NCBI RefSeq assembly: GCF_013409865.1
Contig: NZ_JACCBM010000001.1
Location: 372,001 to 436,000, forward strand
Source of the DNA: Herbiconiux flava
Lineage (GTDB): Bacteria; Actinomycetota; Actinomycetes; Actinomycetales; Microbacteriaceae
Direction of reading: 5' to 3'
Length of the DNA: 64,000 nt
Position numbers and translations under genes: made by a program. Below, piece after piece: positions 33,937 to 43,000 of the stretch (within the stretch, counting starts at the first letter, position 1; each line of letters starts with the position of its first letter). The notes under the pieces were generated by a model that made no database searches, was not told where the DNA came from, and was given only the letters and a program-made list of their open reading frames with translations.

Positions 33937-34736
33937 CCGAGCCGTCGCGCCACCCCCTCCCCCCGCCGGCCGACCTGCGCGCCCGGCAGCCCAAGGCCGT
34001 GCACAGCGCGCTGGCCGTGCTGGAGGAGGCGGCGCGCTGCGGCCCCGGCGTGACGGCGCAGCAGGTCTCCGACAACCTCGGTCTGCCCCGCGCCACGACC
34101 TACCGCCTGATCAACCTGCTGGTGCAGGACGAGTACCTCGTTCGCATGCCCGACCTCCGCGGCTTCACGCTCGGGCGCAAGGTCGTCGAGCTCGCGCACC
34201 GGGTGGCGCCTTCCGCGGTGCCCGCCTCGGCAGCGGCGGGGGTCACGGGGGCGCCGGTGCTGCCGCGCGCCGCGGTGCGCGTCGTCGACGGGCTGCGGGC
34301 GGGCATCCGGGGCGGCGTGCACCTCGTGGGCTACGTCGACGAACGGATGCACGTGCTCGACCCCGACCCCGACTTCCCCCTGGCCGACGAACGCCGGCTG
34401 CTCGCGGAGTACGACGTCTCGGCGATGGGCCGCCTGCTGATCGCCGAGCGCCTGGCCGCCGGAGCCGCGCCACCCGCCGCCCTCTCGGCCCGGGCGCAGC
34501 GCGCGCCCGAGCTGCTCGAGGGCATCCGCCGGGACGTGGCCGCGGCCCGGCACTCGCGGCAGCTCGACGCCTTCACCCCGGGCTTCGGCTGTCTGGCGCT
34601 TCCCATCCGCGGGCCGCGCGGCGAGCTCGTCGCCGGGCTCGTGCTCTCGGCCCCGCGCGTGCGGATCGAGCAGCCGGGCGCGGTGCTCGAGCAGCTCACG
34701 GCGGGCACGCGCGAACTCGCGCCGCTGCTGGCCTGA
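33933..34736 (+). CDS. IclR-family transcriptional regulator
   Basis: This 267-residue protein has an N-terminal winged helix (PKAVHSALAVLEEAARCGPGVTAQQVSDNLGLPRATTYRLINLLVQDEYLVR, about 20-70). The C-terminal effector-binding domain contains AMGRLLIAERLAAG and FGCLALPIRGPRGELVAGLVLSAP. A Pro-rich head precedes the HTH. It is coupled to the upstream permease and is the obvious regulator for the divergent amine permease-oxidase operon; the 32346-32373 inverted repeat is the candidate operator. Confidence 0.93.
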   Translation: MTEPSRHPLPPPADLRARQPKAVHSALAVLEEAARCGPGVTAQQVSDNLGLPRATTYRLINLLVQDEYLVRMPDLRGFTLGRKVVELAHRVAPSAVPASAAAGVTGAPVLPRAAVRVVDGLRAGIRGGVHLVGYVDERMHVLDPDPDFPLADERRLLAEYDVSAMGRLLIAERLAAGAAPPAALSARAQRAPELLEGIRRDVAAARHSRQLDAFTPGFGCLALPIRGPRGELVAGLVLSAPRVRIEQPGAVLEQLTAGTRELAPLLA

Positions 34737-34755
34737 GCCGATACTCGGCCTGCCC

Positions 34756-35814
34756 TCAGGCCCAGGGGTCGATCAGCACCTTGCCGTCGAGGCGCCCGGC
34801 CACGAGCAGCTCCAGCTGCTCCGGCAGGGCTTCGAGCGGCACGACGCCCGCGAGCAGTTCGGGCCCCACGACGCCCTCGGCGAGGATGTCGAGGGCCGGT
34901 CCGAGGTCGGCGTCGCAGACGTGCGCGAGGCTCGAGTCGATCGTGACCTCGCGGAAGACGAGCGAGTGCACGTCGAGCTCCGGCTTCGCCTTGGGCAGGC
35001 CGACGGCGAGCACCCGCCCACCGTCGCGCACGAGCGCGACCGCGGTGGCGAGCTGGCCGGGCGCCCCGCTGGCCTCGATCACGACATCGGGACGGGCTCC
35101 GCCGAAGGCCTCGGCGACCGCGTCGCTGAGCTCGGGCACCGCCGCGGGGGCGAGCACGGCCGAGGCACCGAAGCGCAGCGCCCGCTCCTGCTTGGGCCCG
35201 GGGAACTCGACGACCACCACGGTCGCGTGGATGAGGTGCCGCAGCCCGGCCAGCACGAACGACGCGATCGCGCCGCCGCCGATGATGACGACCCGGTCGC
35301 CGTCGCGGGCGCCCGAGCGTCGGGCCGCGTGGATGCCGACCGCGAGCGGCTGGGCGAGGGCGGCATGGTCGAAGGAGAGGCCGTCGGGGATGCGCGCCAG
35401 AGTGCGCGAGGGCACCGACACGTACTCGGCCATCCCGCCGTCGGTGCTGAGCCCGAGGGTCCAGTAGCGCTCGCACATGTTCGTGCGGCCCTCGAGGCAG
35501 CGCGCGCACGTGCCGCACCAGACACCGGCCCCGCTGGCGACGCGGTCACCGGGCTGGAAGCCGCTGTCCGCATCCGCCTCGACGACCTCGCCGACGAACT
35601 CGTGGCCCGGGATCATCGGGCCGGTGTGGCCCGTCACCCGGTGCGCGACCGTCACGGGGAAGACCTTGGGCCCGACGGCCCACTCGGTGGCGTCGGTGCC
35701 GCAGAGGCCCGAGCGCACGACCCGCAGCAGCACCTCGCCGGCGCCGCGCGACGGGGCCGGCACGGTCGACGAGACCCGGATGTCGTGGTCGCCGTGGTAG
35801 ACCGCGGCGCGCAT
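34756..35814 (-). CDS. Zinc-dependent polyol/alcohol dehydrogenase
   Basis: This 352-residue medium-chain dehydrogenase has catalytic zinc ligands Cys38 (SGLCGTD) and His71/Glu72 (PGHEF), and the structural zinc lobe Cys100, 103, 106 and 114 (WCGTCARCLEGRTNMC). The NAD-binding loop is VIIGGGAIASFVLAG. It resembles sorbitol/threonine dehydrogenases. Its ATG overlaps the TGA of the ABC fusion gene by one base (TGATG), so it is the last gene of the transporter operon and probably oxidises the imported polyol or sugar. Confidence 0.94.
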   Translation of the reverse strand: MRAAVYHGDHDIRVSSTVPAPSRGAGEVLLRVVRSGLCGTDATEWAVGPKVFPVTVAHRVTGHTGPMIPGHEFVGEVVEADADSGFQPGDRVASGAGVWCGTCARCLEGRTNMCERYWTLGLSTDGGMAEYVSVPSRTLARIPDGLSFDHAALAQPLAVGIHAARRSGARDGDRVVIIGGGAIASFVLAGLRHLIHATVVVVEFPGPKQERALRFGASAVLAPAAVPELSDAVAEAFGGARPDVVIEASGAPGQLATAVALVRDGGRVLAVGLPKAKPELDVHSLVFREVTIDSSLAHVCDADLGPALDILAEGVVGPELLAGVVPLEALPEQLELLVAGRLDGKVLIDPWA

Positions 35815-38321
35815 CAGACGAGCACCGTGCGGCGACGCCGGGCGACCGAGTAGAACACGGCCGCGATCAGGATCAGCACGCCCTGGAAGATGTACTGCCA
35901 CATCTGCGACAGACCGAGGAAGGTGGTCGCGTTGAGCACCTGGATCAGCAGGATCGAGCCGAACAGGCTGCCGACGAAGGTGCCGCGGCCACCCAGCAGC
36001 GAGGTTCCGCCGAGCACCACCGCGGTGATGCTGGAGAGCGTGTACGAGACGCCCTGCGCCGGGTCGCCGACGCCGATCTGCGTCATCAGCACGATCGCGC
36101 CGAGGAAGGCGAGCACCGAGGTGGCGACGTAGGCGAAGACGACCGTGCGGTCGATGTCCACACCGATCCGGCGGGCGGCCTCCTCGTTCGAGCCGGTCGC
36201 CCGCAGGCGCCAGCCCCAGCGGCGCTTCCGCAGTGCCAGCTCGAGCAGCACCGTGAACACGACGAGAACGATGAAGATCAGCGGCACCGGCCCCACGCGG
36301 GTGGTGATCAGCGCGGTGAAGGAGCCGGCGATGTAGCCGCCGGGCGAGTCGCGCAGCAGGAAGCTGAGCCCCTGCAGCGCGATGTAGAGCGTCAGGGTCG
36401 CCGCGATGGCCGTGAACTTGCCGAAGCGGATGAGCGAGCCGTTCACGAGTCCGGTCGCCACCGCCAGCACGAACATGAGCAGGATGCCGAGGCCCATCAC
36501 CCCGAACGGCTGACCGTCGTTGACGAAGAACGACCCGACCACCACCAGGAAGCCGGCCAGCGGCCCGACCGAGAGGTCGATGCCGCCGATCAGCAGCGAG
36601 ATGGTCTGTCCGAGGGCGATGAAGCCTAGGGCGCTGACGAGCATCAGCACCGAGAAGATGTTGAAGTCGGACAGGTAGCGCACGTTCTGGCTGAAGATGA
36701 AGGCGCCGAGCACCGCGATCACGGCCACGAGCAGGGCCGAGGGGGCGTAGTCGCCCTGGATGAATCGACGGAGCGGGGTGGAGCGCGCGACCTTCTCGGT
36801 GGCGAGCTGCGTGTTGGCGGTGTGAGCGGTGGAGGTGACGGCCGTCTGCACAATGCGCGTCTCGGTGATGTCGTCGCCCGTGAGGGTGCCGACCGCGTTG
36901 CCGCGCGACATCACGATCACCTGGTCGCAGAGGCCCTCGAGCTCCTTCGCGTCGGAGGAGGCGACGACGACCGGGATGCCCGAGGCCGACACCTCGCGGA
37001 GGATGCGGTAGATCTCCAGCCGCGCTCCGACGTCTACGCCCTGGGTGGGCTCGTCGGCGATCACGATGGACGGCTCGGAGAGCAGCGCCCGGGCCATCAC
37101 GACCTTCTGCTGGTTGCCGCCCGAGAGGGAGGAGACCACCGCATCCATCGACGAGGCCTTCACCGCCAGGGAGTCGAGGGTCTCGCCCACGGTCTCGACC
37201 TCGGCCCGGCGACTGACCAGCGCCCAGCGCTTGAAGCGCTTGAGGGCCGAGATCGCGGCGTTCTCGCGCACGGTCAGGGTCATCATCAGACCCTCGCTGT
37301 GCCGGTCGGAGGGCATGTAGGCGGTCTTGCCGAGCAGCTGCGAGGCGCTCAGCCCGCGCCCACCGACCGCGACCGTGCCGGTGAAGCCGTCGAGGCCGGC
37401 GAGGGCGCGGAGCAGCTCGCTCTGGCCGTTGCCGACGACGCCCGCGATGCCGAGGATCTCGCCGCGCCGCACCGCGGCCGAGACGTCGACGAAGCCGTCG
37501 CCCGTCAGGTGGCTGAGCACGAGGTTGATGTCGTCGCTCTCGGTCGCCGTGTACTTCGGCGGGAAGGTCGACTCCATCTGCCGGCCGACGATCATCGTCA
37601 GCAGTTCGTCGTCGGTGACCTCGTCGACGCGGGCGATGCCGCGCAGCCGGCCGTCACGGAGCACCGTGACCCGGTCGGCGAGCTGGCGCACCTCCGCCAT
37701 CCGGTGCGTGATGTAGACGACCGCGGTGCCGCGGGCCACGGTCTCGCGCACCCGGGCGAAGAGCAGGTCGACCGAGTCCTGGCCGAGCGGCGCGGTCGGC
37801 TCGTCGAGCACCAGCAGGCGGGGCTCGAGAGCCAGCGCCTTGGTGATTTCGAGCAGGTGCTTCTGCGCCACGCTGAGCGTCTCGACCCGGTCGCCGAGGT
37901 GGGCGGTCAGGCCCGACTCGCGGATCAGCCGGGTCGCGTACTCCTCGATCGGGCCCTTGCCCTCGAACACCGAGGGCGGCAGCGCCACCCGCAGGTTCTC
38001 GAGGATGGTCATGTCGGGCAGCACCGCGGGATGCTGGTGCACGATCGCGATGCCGAGCTTCGCGGCGAGCGCCGGGCTGAGCCCGTCGATCTCCTCGCCG
38101 TTCACCCGGATGCGCCCGCCGTCGGGCTGGACGGTGCCGGAAGCGACGTTCATCAACGTCGACTTCCCGGCACCGTTCTCCCCGAGGAGCGCATGCACCT
38201 CGCCCGGCAGCACCTCGAGCGAGACGTCGGTCAGCGCCGCGACGCCCGAGTACGACTTCGAGATGCCGGTCAGCGAGAGGACGGCGACGGTGGTGTCGAC
38301 GTCGTGCAGTTGTGTATCCAC
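35814..38321 (-). CDS. Fused ribose-type ABC ATPase (two NBDs) and permease
   Basis: This 835-residue fusion corresponds to RbsA plus RbsC. NBD1 (about 13-245) has Walker A GENGAGKST (47-55) and Walker B LLVLDEPTA but a degenerate signature TLSVAQKH. NBD2 (about 265-495) has a degenerate Walker A (GVVGNGQSE) and a clean LSGGNQQK (399-406). A linker leads to 8-10 membrane helices (about 530-830) with the RbsC motif GGIDLSVGPLAGF and GGTSLLGGRGTFVG. The importer supplies energy and one half of the channel. The operon contains a second separate permease and a binding protein, giving a heteromeric channel. Confidence 0.94.
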   Translation of the reverse strand: MDTQLHDVDTTVAVLSLTGISKSYSGVAALTDVSLEVLPGEVHALLGENGAGKSTLMNVASGTVQPDGGRIRVNGEEIDGLSPALAAKLGIAIVHQHPAVLPDMTILENLRVALPPSVFEGKGPIEEYATRLIRESGLTAHLGDRVETLSVAQKHLLEITKALALEPRLLVLDEPTAPLGQDSVDLLFARVRETVARGTAVVYITHRMAEVRQLADRVTVLRDGRLRGIARVDEVTDDELLTMIVGRQMESTFPPKYTATESDDINLVLSHLTGDGFVDVSAAVRRGEILGIAGVVGNGQSELLRALAGLDGFTGTVAVGGRGLSASQLLGKTAYMPSDRHSEGLMMTLTVRENAAISALKRFKRWALVSRRAEVETVGETLDSLAVKASSMDAVVSSLSGGNQQKVVMARALLSEPSIVIADEPTQGVDVGARLEIYRILREVSASGIPVVVASSDAKELEGLCDQVIVMSRGNAVGTLTGDDITETRIVQTAVTSTAHTANTQLATEKVARSTPLRRFIQGDYAPSALLVAVIAVLGAFIFSQNVRYLSDFNIFSVLMLVSALGFIALGQTISLLIGGIDLSVGPLAGFLVVVGSFFVNDGQPFGVMGLGILLMFVLAVATGLVNGSLIRFGKFTAIAATLTLYIALQGLSFLLRDSPGGYIAGSFTALITTRVGPVPLIFIVLVVFTVLLELALRKRRWGWRLRATGSNEEAARRIGVDIDRTVVFAYVATSVLAFLGAIVLMTQIGVGDPAQGVSYTLSSITAVVLGGTSLLGGRGTFVGSLFGSILLIQVLNATTFLGLSQMWQYIFQGVLILIAAVFYSVARRRRTVLV

Positions 38322-38358
38322 GGGATGCCCTTGCGATCGTTCGTGCGTGAAGCGGTTC

Positions 38359-39468
38359 TTACTTCAGGAGGTCGGCCTGGTCCTGGGGGGACATCTCCGC
38401 GGAGAGGAAGATGTCACCGGGCAGGTCGGCCTCGCACTCGACGGGGTTCGGGGTGCCCGACACCGAGTCCTCGAACACCGGGGCGTCGAAGGTGGTGGTG
38501 TCGGGGAGGACGCCGCCGGTCGCCTTGGCCACCGCGTACTGAACGGCGAGGCGCACGTTGTCGTTGCCGGTGGCGACCGTCATCATCTTGAAGTCGGGGT
38601 TCGCCTCCTGGTTGTCCGTCCAGAAGCAGCCGAGGACGTTGCCGTCCGAGGCGACCAGGGCGGGGATGGAGCGTCCGCTCTTGGTGAACTCGGGCAGCGC
38701 ACCGACGAGCGAGGGGCCGAAGTCGGAGACGATCACGTCGATCTCCGGGTTCTTGGCGATGGCGCTGGTGAGCACCTGCTGGGTGACCGCCGGGTCCCAG
38801 TTGGTGGGCTCGAACGGGGTCTCGCCGATGAACTCGTACTCGCCGCCGTCGCCGAGCACCGAGTTCATGCCGTCGAGCTCGTCCTCGCCCTGGCTGTTGC
38901 CCTTGGGGCCCGAGAGGAAGAGGATCTTGGCGCCGTCGGGGAAGTTGGTCTTGATCCACTTGCCCCAGTTCTCGCCGTCGGTGGTGAAGTCGGCGCCGAT
39001 CCAGGCGTCGTAGTCCACGCCGTCCTCGCCGCCCGGGTTCACGCGATAGGGCACCGTGACGACGCCGGCCTGGTAGGCGCTGCGGAGGGCGGGCAGCATG
39101 GCCTCGCCCGCATCCGGGAAGACGACCAGCGCGTTGACGCCCTTGGCGACCATGCCCTGGATGTCGGCGATGGACTTCTGGGTGTCGCCCTGGCCGTCGG
39201 CGTACTCGTAGCCGGTGACGCTCGGGCACTTGGCGACCTCGTCGGCGCCGGCCGCGGTGGTGACCTTGCGCCAACTGTTGCCGCCGAAGCCGTCGAGGAG
39301 GCCGAGGGTGATCTCGTTCGGGCCGCACCAGTCGGGGGCGCCGGCGACCGGCGCCCCGGTGGTGACGGTGTCGTTGGACGACGGAGCGCCCGAGCTGCAG
39401 GCGGTGAGCGCGAGGGCGAGCACGCCGATGCTCGCCGCGGTCAGTGCGATTCGTTTGCGGATGGCCAT
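38359..39468 (-). CDS. Sugar-type ABC substrate-binding lipoprotein
   Basis: This 369-residue periplasmic-binding protein (Peripla_BP_4 type) has a lipobox LALTACSS (Cys about 25). The mature domain contains the ribose-type NSWRKVTT, GVNALVVFPDAGEAM and DVIVSDFGPSLVG segments. GAGAGGAA precedes the ATG. It lies between the two permease genes of the operon. The ligand is unknown; the distinctive N-terminal WCGPNEITLGLLDGFGGNSWRK is not that of RbsB itself. Confidence 0.92.
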   Translation of the reverse strand: MAIRKRIALTAASIGVLALALTACSSGAPSSNDTVTTGAPVAGAPDWCGPNEITLGLLDGFGGNSWRKVTTAAGADEVAKCPSVTGYEYADGQGDTQKSIADIQGMVAKGVNALVVFPDAGEAMLPALRSAYQAGVVTVPYRVNPGGEDGVDYDAWIGADFTTDGENWGKWIKTNFPDGAKILFLSGPKGNSQGEDELDGMNSVLGDGGEYEFIGETPFEPTNWDPAVTQQVLTSAIAKNPEIDVIVSDFGPSLVGALPEFTKSGRSIPALVASDGNVLGCFWTDNQEANPDFKMMTVATGNDNVRLAVQYAVAKATGGVLPDTTTFDAPVFEDSVSGTPNPVECEADLPGDIFLSAEMSPQDQADLLK

Positions 39469-39541
39469 GGGATGGTTCCTCTCACTGTGCGCGGCGCCTC
39501 TGCCGCGGGTGATTCTCGGGTTGGGGTGTGTTCGGGGGTGA

Positions 39542-40555
39542 TCAGGCGGCCGCGCCGACGCGCTGCCGGGAGCCGAGCCGGGCACGCAGGCCCGCCCAGT
39601 CGATGGTGTAGAGCGCCACGCCGACGGCGAGCGCCGCGGCCTGGATGATCGAGCGCACCGCGAAGGGCACGCCCGCCGCCAGCACGAACTGGTCGAGCTG
39701 GCTGAGGAAGACCGCCGCCACGACGGTCGCGAGCGGGAAGCCGCGACCGCCGAGGAGGCTCGTACCGCCGAGGACCACCACGGCCACGGCGGGGATCAGG
39801 TACGCGTTCCCCTGGAACGCGGTGGGCTGCGCCGTGATGCCGGCGAGCAGGATGCCCGCGAGGCAGTACAGCAGCTGCGCCCAGACGTAGGCGGCAGCCT
39901 GGTGGGTGCGCACGCGCAGGCCGGTGGCCCGTGCGGCGACGGGGTTGGCACCGACGGCCTCGAAGCGCCGGCCGGCCACCGTCTTCTTCACCAGCACGGT
40001 GACGAGCAGGAACGCGGCGAGCGCGAAGAACACCGAGTTCGGGATGCCGAAGCTCAGCCCGCCGGCGACGTCACGGAGCAGCCGGGTGGTCGTGGTCGGG
40101 CTGCCGCCCGAGATGCCGAGCACCACGGCGAACAGCAGCGCGTTGGTGCCGAGGGTGGCGATGATCGCGTTCAGGCCGAGGCGGCCGATCAGCAGACCGT
40201 TCAGGAGGCCCGCCAGCACGGCGAGGCCGATGGCGAGCAGCACGGCCGGCACGAGCAGCGAGTCGTCGCCGTTCGGGATGCGGCTGACCACGACGATCGA
40301 CAGCGACACGGCACCGGGGATGGAGAGGTCGATGCCGCCCTGCTGCACGACGAGCATCTGGCCGAGGCCGACGCAGGAGAGCACCGCGGCGAAGGGGAGC
40401 ATGCCGAGCACGGCCCCCTGCGAGACGCTCGACGGGGCGAACAGCGCACTCACGACGAGCAGCGCGATCACCGCGATGCCCACGGTCACGAGACCCCGCG
40501 AGATCGACCAGCGCGAACTCGTCAGTGCGGGTTGCCGTCGCTCCGTTGCGCTCAT
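39542..40555 (-). CDS. Ribose-type ABC permease subunit
   Basis: This 337-residue protein has 8-10 membrane helices and the RbsC family hallmark GQMLVVQQGGIDLSIPGAVSLS and the C-terminal VVLGGTSLLGGRGFPLATVVAAV. It is the first gene of the minus-strand importer operon. It pairs with the permease half of the 835-residue fusion. The upstream region holds a partially palindromic candidate operator. Confidence 0.94.
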   Translation of the reverse strand: MSATERRQPALTSSRWSISRGLVTVGIAVIALLVVSALFAPSSVSQGAVLGMLPFAAVLSCVGLGQMLVVQQGGIDLSIPGAVSLSIVVVSRIPNGDDSLLVPAVLLAIGLAVLAGLLNGLLIGRLGLNAIIATLGTNALLFAVVLGISGGSPTTTTRLLRDVAGGLSFGIPNSVFFALAAFLLVTVLVKKTVAGRRFEAVGANPVAARATGLRVRTHQAAAYVWAQLLYCLAGILLAGITAQPTAFQGNAYLIPAVAVVVLGGTSLLGGRGFPLATVVAAVFLSQLDQFVLAAGVPFAVRSIIQAAALAVGVALYTIDWAGLRARLGSRQRVGAAA

Positions 40556-40608
40556 ACTGTCTCCCTGGTGGGTGGGCTTCCGATGAACCCCTCATCGGGC
40601 TCGTCGTT

Positions 40609-40626
40609 GAGTATAGCTTTACACTC
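40609..40626. promoter_or_regulatory. Imperfect palindrome upstream of the ABC importer
   Basis: GAGTATAGCTTTACACTC has 7-bp arms with one mismatch around a 4-bp centre. It is 54 bp before the permease ATG (minus strand) and overlaps a TATACT hexamer on that strand. It is a candidate repressor site; no regulator gene is adjacent. Confidence 0.4.
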
Positions 40627-40775
40627 GAGACCGAGCGTTCACAACTGCTTTTGATAACTATCCGGTCAATTCGGCCTGTTCTCGGTGATCTTCCCGGTCA
40701 CCGGCCGCATCCGCTGGGGCTGGCGTGAAGCAGAAGTGTACATTGACTCTGAACACGCCGACGAAAGGGACGACC

Positions 40776-41855
40776 ATGTCAACTGCTGGAGCCGGGCGCC
40801 GCGCGCTGGTGATCGGATCGACCGGGATAGCGGGGCAGGCCCTCTGCCGGCTGCTCCTCGAGCAGGGCTTCGAGACCTTCGGGGTCTCGCGGTCCGCGAC
40901 CGCCCCCGTGCCGGGCGTGCAGCCGATCGCCGCCGACCTCCTCGACGCCGACGGCCTGACCGCCGCCCTGTCGGGGGTGCACCCCGAACTCGTGTTCATC
41001 ACGGCCTGGATGCGACAGCCGAGCGAGGCGCAGAACATCGAGGTGAACTCGGCCATCGTGCGGAACGTCATCGACGCGACGACCGCCGGAGGAACGGTGC
41101 AGCACGTCGCCCTGCTCACCGGACTGAAGCATTACCTCGGGCCGTTCGACAACTACGCCACCGGCGTGATGGCCGACACCCCGTTCGAGGAGGAGTCGGA
41201 GCGCCTCGACAGCCCCAACTTCTACTACGCGCAGGAGGACGAGCTGTTCGCGGGCGCCGCCCGGCACGGCTACGGCTGGAGCGTGCACCGCGCCCACACC
41301 GTGTTCGGCTACGCCGTGGGCAACGCCATGAACATGGCGCTCACCCTCTCGGTCTACGCGACCATCTGCGCGCGCACCGGCGAGCCGTTCCGCTTCCCGG
41401 GGTCGGAGACGCAGTGGAACGGGGTGACCGACGTGACCGACTCCGACCTGCTGGCCGAGCAGCTCGTCTGGGCGGCGACCGATCCCGCCGGCCGCGACCA
41501 GGCCTTCAACATCGCCAACGGCGACGTGTTCCGCTGGCGCACGCTCTGGCCGCGGATCGCCGAGCACTTCGGCGTGAGCTGGGAGGGCTTCGACACCGAG
41601 CCGGCTCCGCTCGAGGGTCGGATGGGCCACGCCGACGAGGTCTGGCGGGAGATCGCCGCCGAGCACGGCCTCGCCGAGGCCGACGTGTCGCGGCTGGCGA
41701 GCTGGTGGCACACCGACGGCGACCTCGGCCGCAACCTCGAGTGCTTCACGAGCATGAACAAGAGCCGCGCGGCAGGCTTCCTCGGCTTCCGCACCACCCC
41801 GGGCAGCTTCTTCGACAAGGTCGAGCGCTACCGGGCGTCCCGCATCCTCCCCTAG
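40776..41855 (+). CDS. PRISE-type SDR (progesterone 5-beta-reductase/iridoid synthase family)
   Basis: This 359-residue extended SDR has the N-terminal GSTGIAG (14-20), LLTGLKHYLGPFD (Lys118) and SPNFYYAQEDELF (Tyr150/151). These, with the WSVHRAHTVFGYAVGN and GSETQWNGVTDVTDSDLLAEQLVWAA blocks, mark the PRISE family. Members reduce conjugated enones using NADPH. The ATG at 40776 follows GAAAGGGA. It is divergent from the ABC importer, so it may act on the imported compound. Confidence 0.9.
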   Translation: MSTAGAGRRALVIGSTGIAGQALCRLLLEQGFETFGVSRSATAPVPGVQPIAADLLDADGLTAALSGVHPELVFITAWMRQPSEAQNIEVNSAIVRNVIDATTAGGTVQHVALLTGLKHYLGPFDNYATGVMADTPFEEESERLDSPNFYYAQEDELFAGAARHGYGWSVHRAHTVFGYAVGNAMNMALTLSVYATICARTGEPFRFPGSETQWNGVTDVTDSDLLAEQLVWAATDPAGRDQAFNIANGDVFRWRTLWPRIAEHFGVSWEGFDTEPAPLEGRMGHADEVWREIAAEHGLAEADVSRLASWWHTDGDLGRNLECFTSMNKSRAAGFLGFRTTPGSFFDKVERYRASRILP

Positions 41856-41870
41856 CAGGAGGATGCGCGG

Positions 41871-42887
41871 TCAGCGGGTGGTCCAGGCGAGCAGCTGCTC
41901 GAGGGGCCAGGTCGTCACGATGCGCTCGGGCGGGATGCCCGCCGCCGCCGCGCGCTCGGCACCGAGGTCGATGAAGCCGAGGTGGCCGGGCGCGTGCGCG
42001 TCGGAGTCGATGCTGAACAGGCAGCCCGCCTCGAGGGCGAGCGCGATCAGCTCGTCGGGTGGGTCCTGCCGCTCGGGCCGGGAGTTGATCTCGACCGCGA
42101 CCCCGGCGTCGGCGCAGGCCGCGAACACGGCGTCCGCGTCGAACTCCGACTGCGGCCGCGTGCCCCGGGAGCCCTGCACGAGGCGGCCCGTGCAGTGGCC
42201 GAGCACGTCGGCGCGGCCGGAGCGGATCGCGGCGAGCATCCGCGCGGTCATCGGGCCCTTCTCGTCGCGCAGCTTCGAGTGCACGCTGGCGACGACGACG
42301 TCGAGCCGGTCGAGCAGCTCCGGCTCCTGATCGAGAGCGCCGTCGGCGAGGATGTCGACCTCGATGCCCGCGAGCAGCCGGAAGCCCTCGTCGCCGTCGG
42401 CGTTCACCCCGGCGACGACGTCGAGCTCGGCCTCGAGTCGCTCGGCGGTGAGCCCGTGCGCGATCTTCAGGCTCGGCGAGTGATCGGTGAGCGCCAGGTA
42501 CTCGTGGCCCAGTGCACGGGCGGCGGCGGCCATCGAGGGGATGTCGGTCGTGCCGTCCGACCAGTCGCTGTGCGCGTGCAGGTCGCCGCGCAGCTGCTCC
42601 CGCAGCGCCTTCGCCTCGGGGCCGAGCTTCTCGCCCGTCCGCGCGCGCAGGGCCTCGAGGTAGTCGGGCACGCGACCCTCCAGTGCCTGCAGCACGATCT
42701 CGAGCGAGCGGTCGCCGATGCCCTTCGTGCGGGCGAGACGGCCGTCGGATGCCCGTGCCGCGAGCTCCTCGGCGGGCAGCTCCCCCGCCACCGCCGCCGC
42801 CCGGCGGAACGCCTTGACCTTGAAGCCGGGCGCGAGCTCCCGCTCGAGCAGGAACGCGGTCTCGGTCAGGGCGTCGACGGGGTCCAT
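41871..42887 (-). CDS. PHP-domain phosphoesterase (PolX C-terminal type)
   Basis: This 338-residue protein has an N-terminal helix-hairpin-helix-like region (GIGDRSLEIVLQALEGRVPDYLEAL, about 56-80) and a PHP domain with LRGDLHAHSDWSDG (metal His104/His106), ALTDHSP, AGIEVDIL, ASVHSKL and DSDAHAPGHLG near the end. It resembles the DNA polymerase X C-terminal phosphoesterase without the polymerase. It may be a DNA-repair exonuclease or histidinol-phosphatase-like enzyme. It is convergent with the PRISE reductase. Confidence 0.9.
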   Translation of the reverse strand: MDPVDALTETAFLLERELAPGFKVKAFRRAAAVAGELPAEELAARASDGRLARTKGIGDRSLEIVLQALEGRVPDYLEALRARTGEKLGPEAKALREQLRGDLHAHSDWSDGTTDIPSMAAAARALGHEYLALTDHSPSLKIAHGLTAERLEAELDVVAGVNADGDEGFRLLAGIEVDILADGALDQEPELLDRLDVVVASVHSKLRDEKGPMTARMLAAIRSGRADVLGHCTGRLVQGSRGTRPQSEFDADAVFAACADAGVAVEINSRPERQDPPDELIALALEAGCLFSIDSDAHAPGHLGFIDLGAERAAAAGIPPERIVTTWPLEQLLAWTTR

Positions 42888-43000
42888 GCCCCCGACCCTA
42901 GCCCGGTGCCTGCGACGCGACGAGGAGTCCCGGAGCAATCGGCGCACGGGGGCGGCGACGAATGGTGGAGGGGGCATACCCTTCGACGAGGAGGTGGAGC

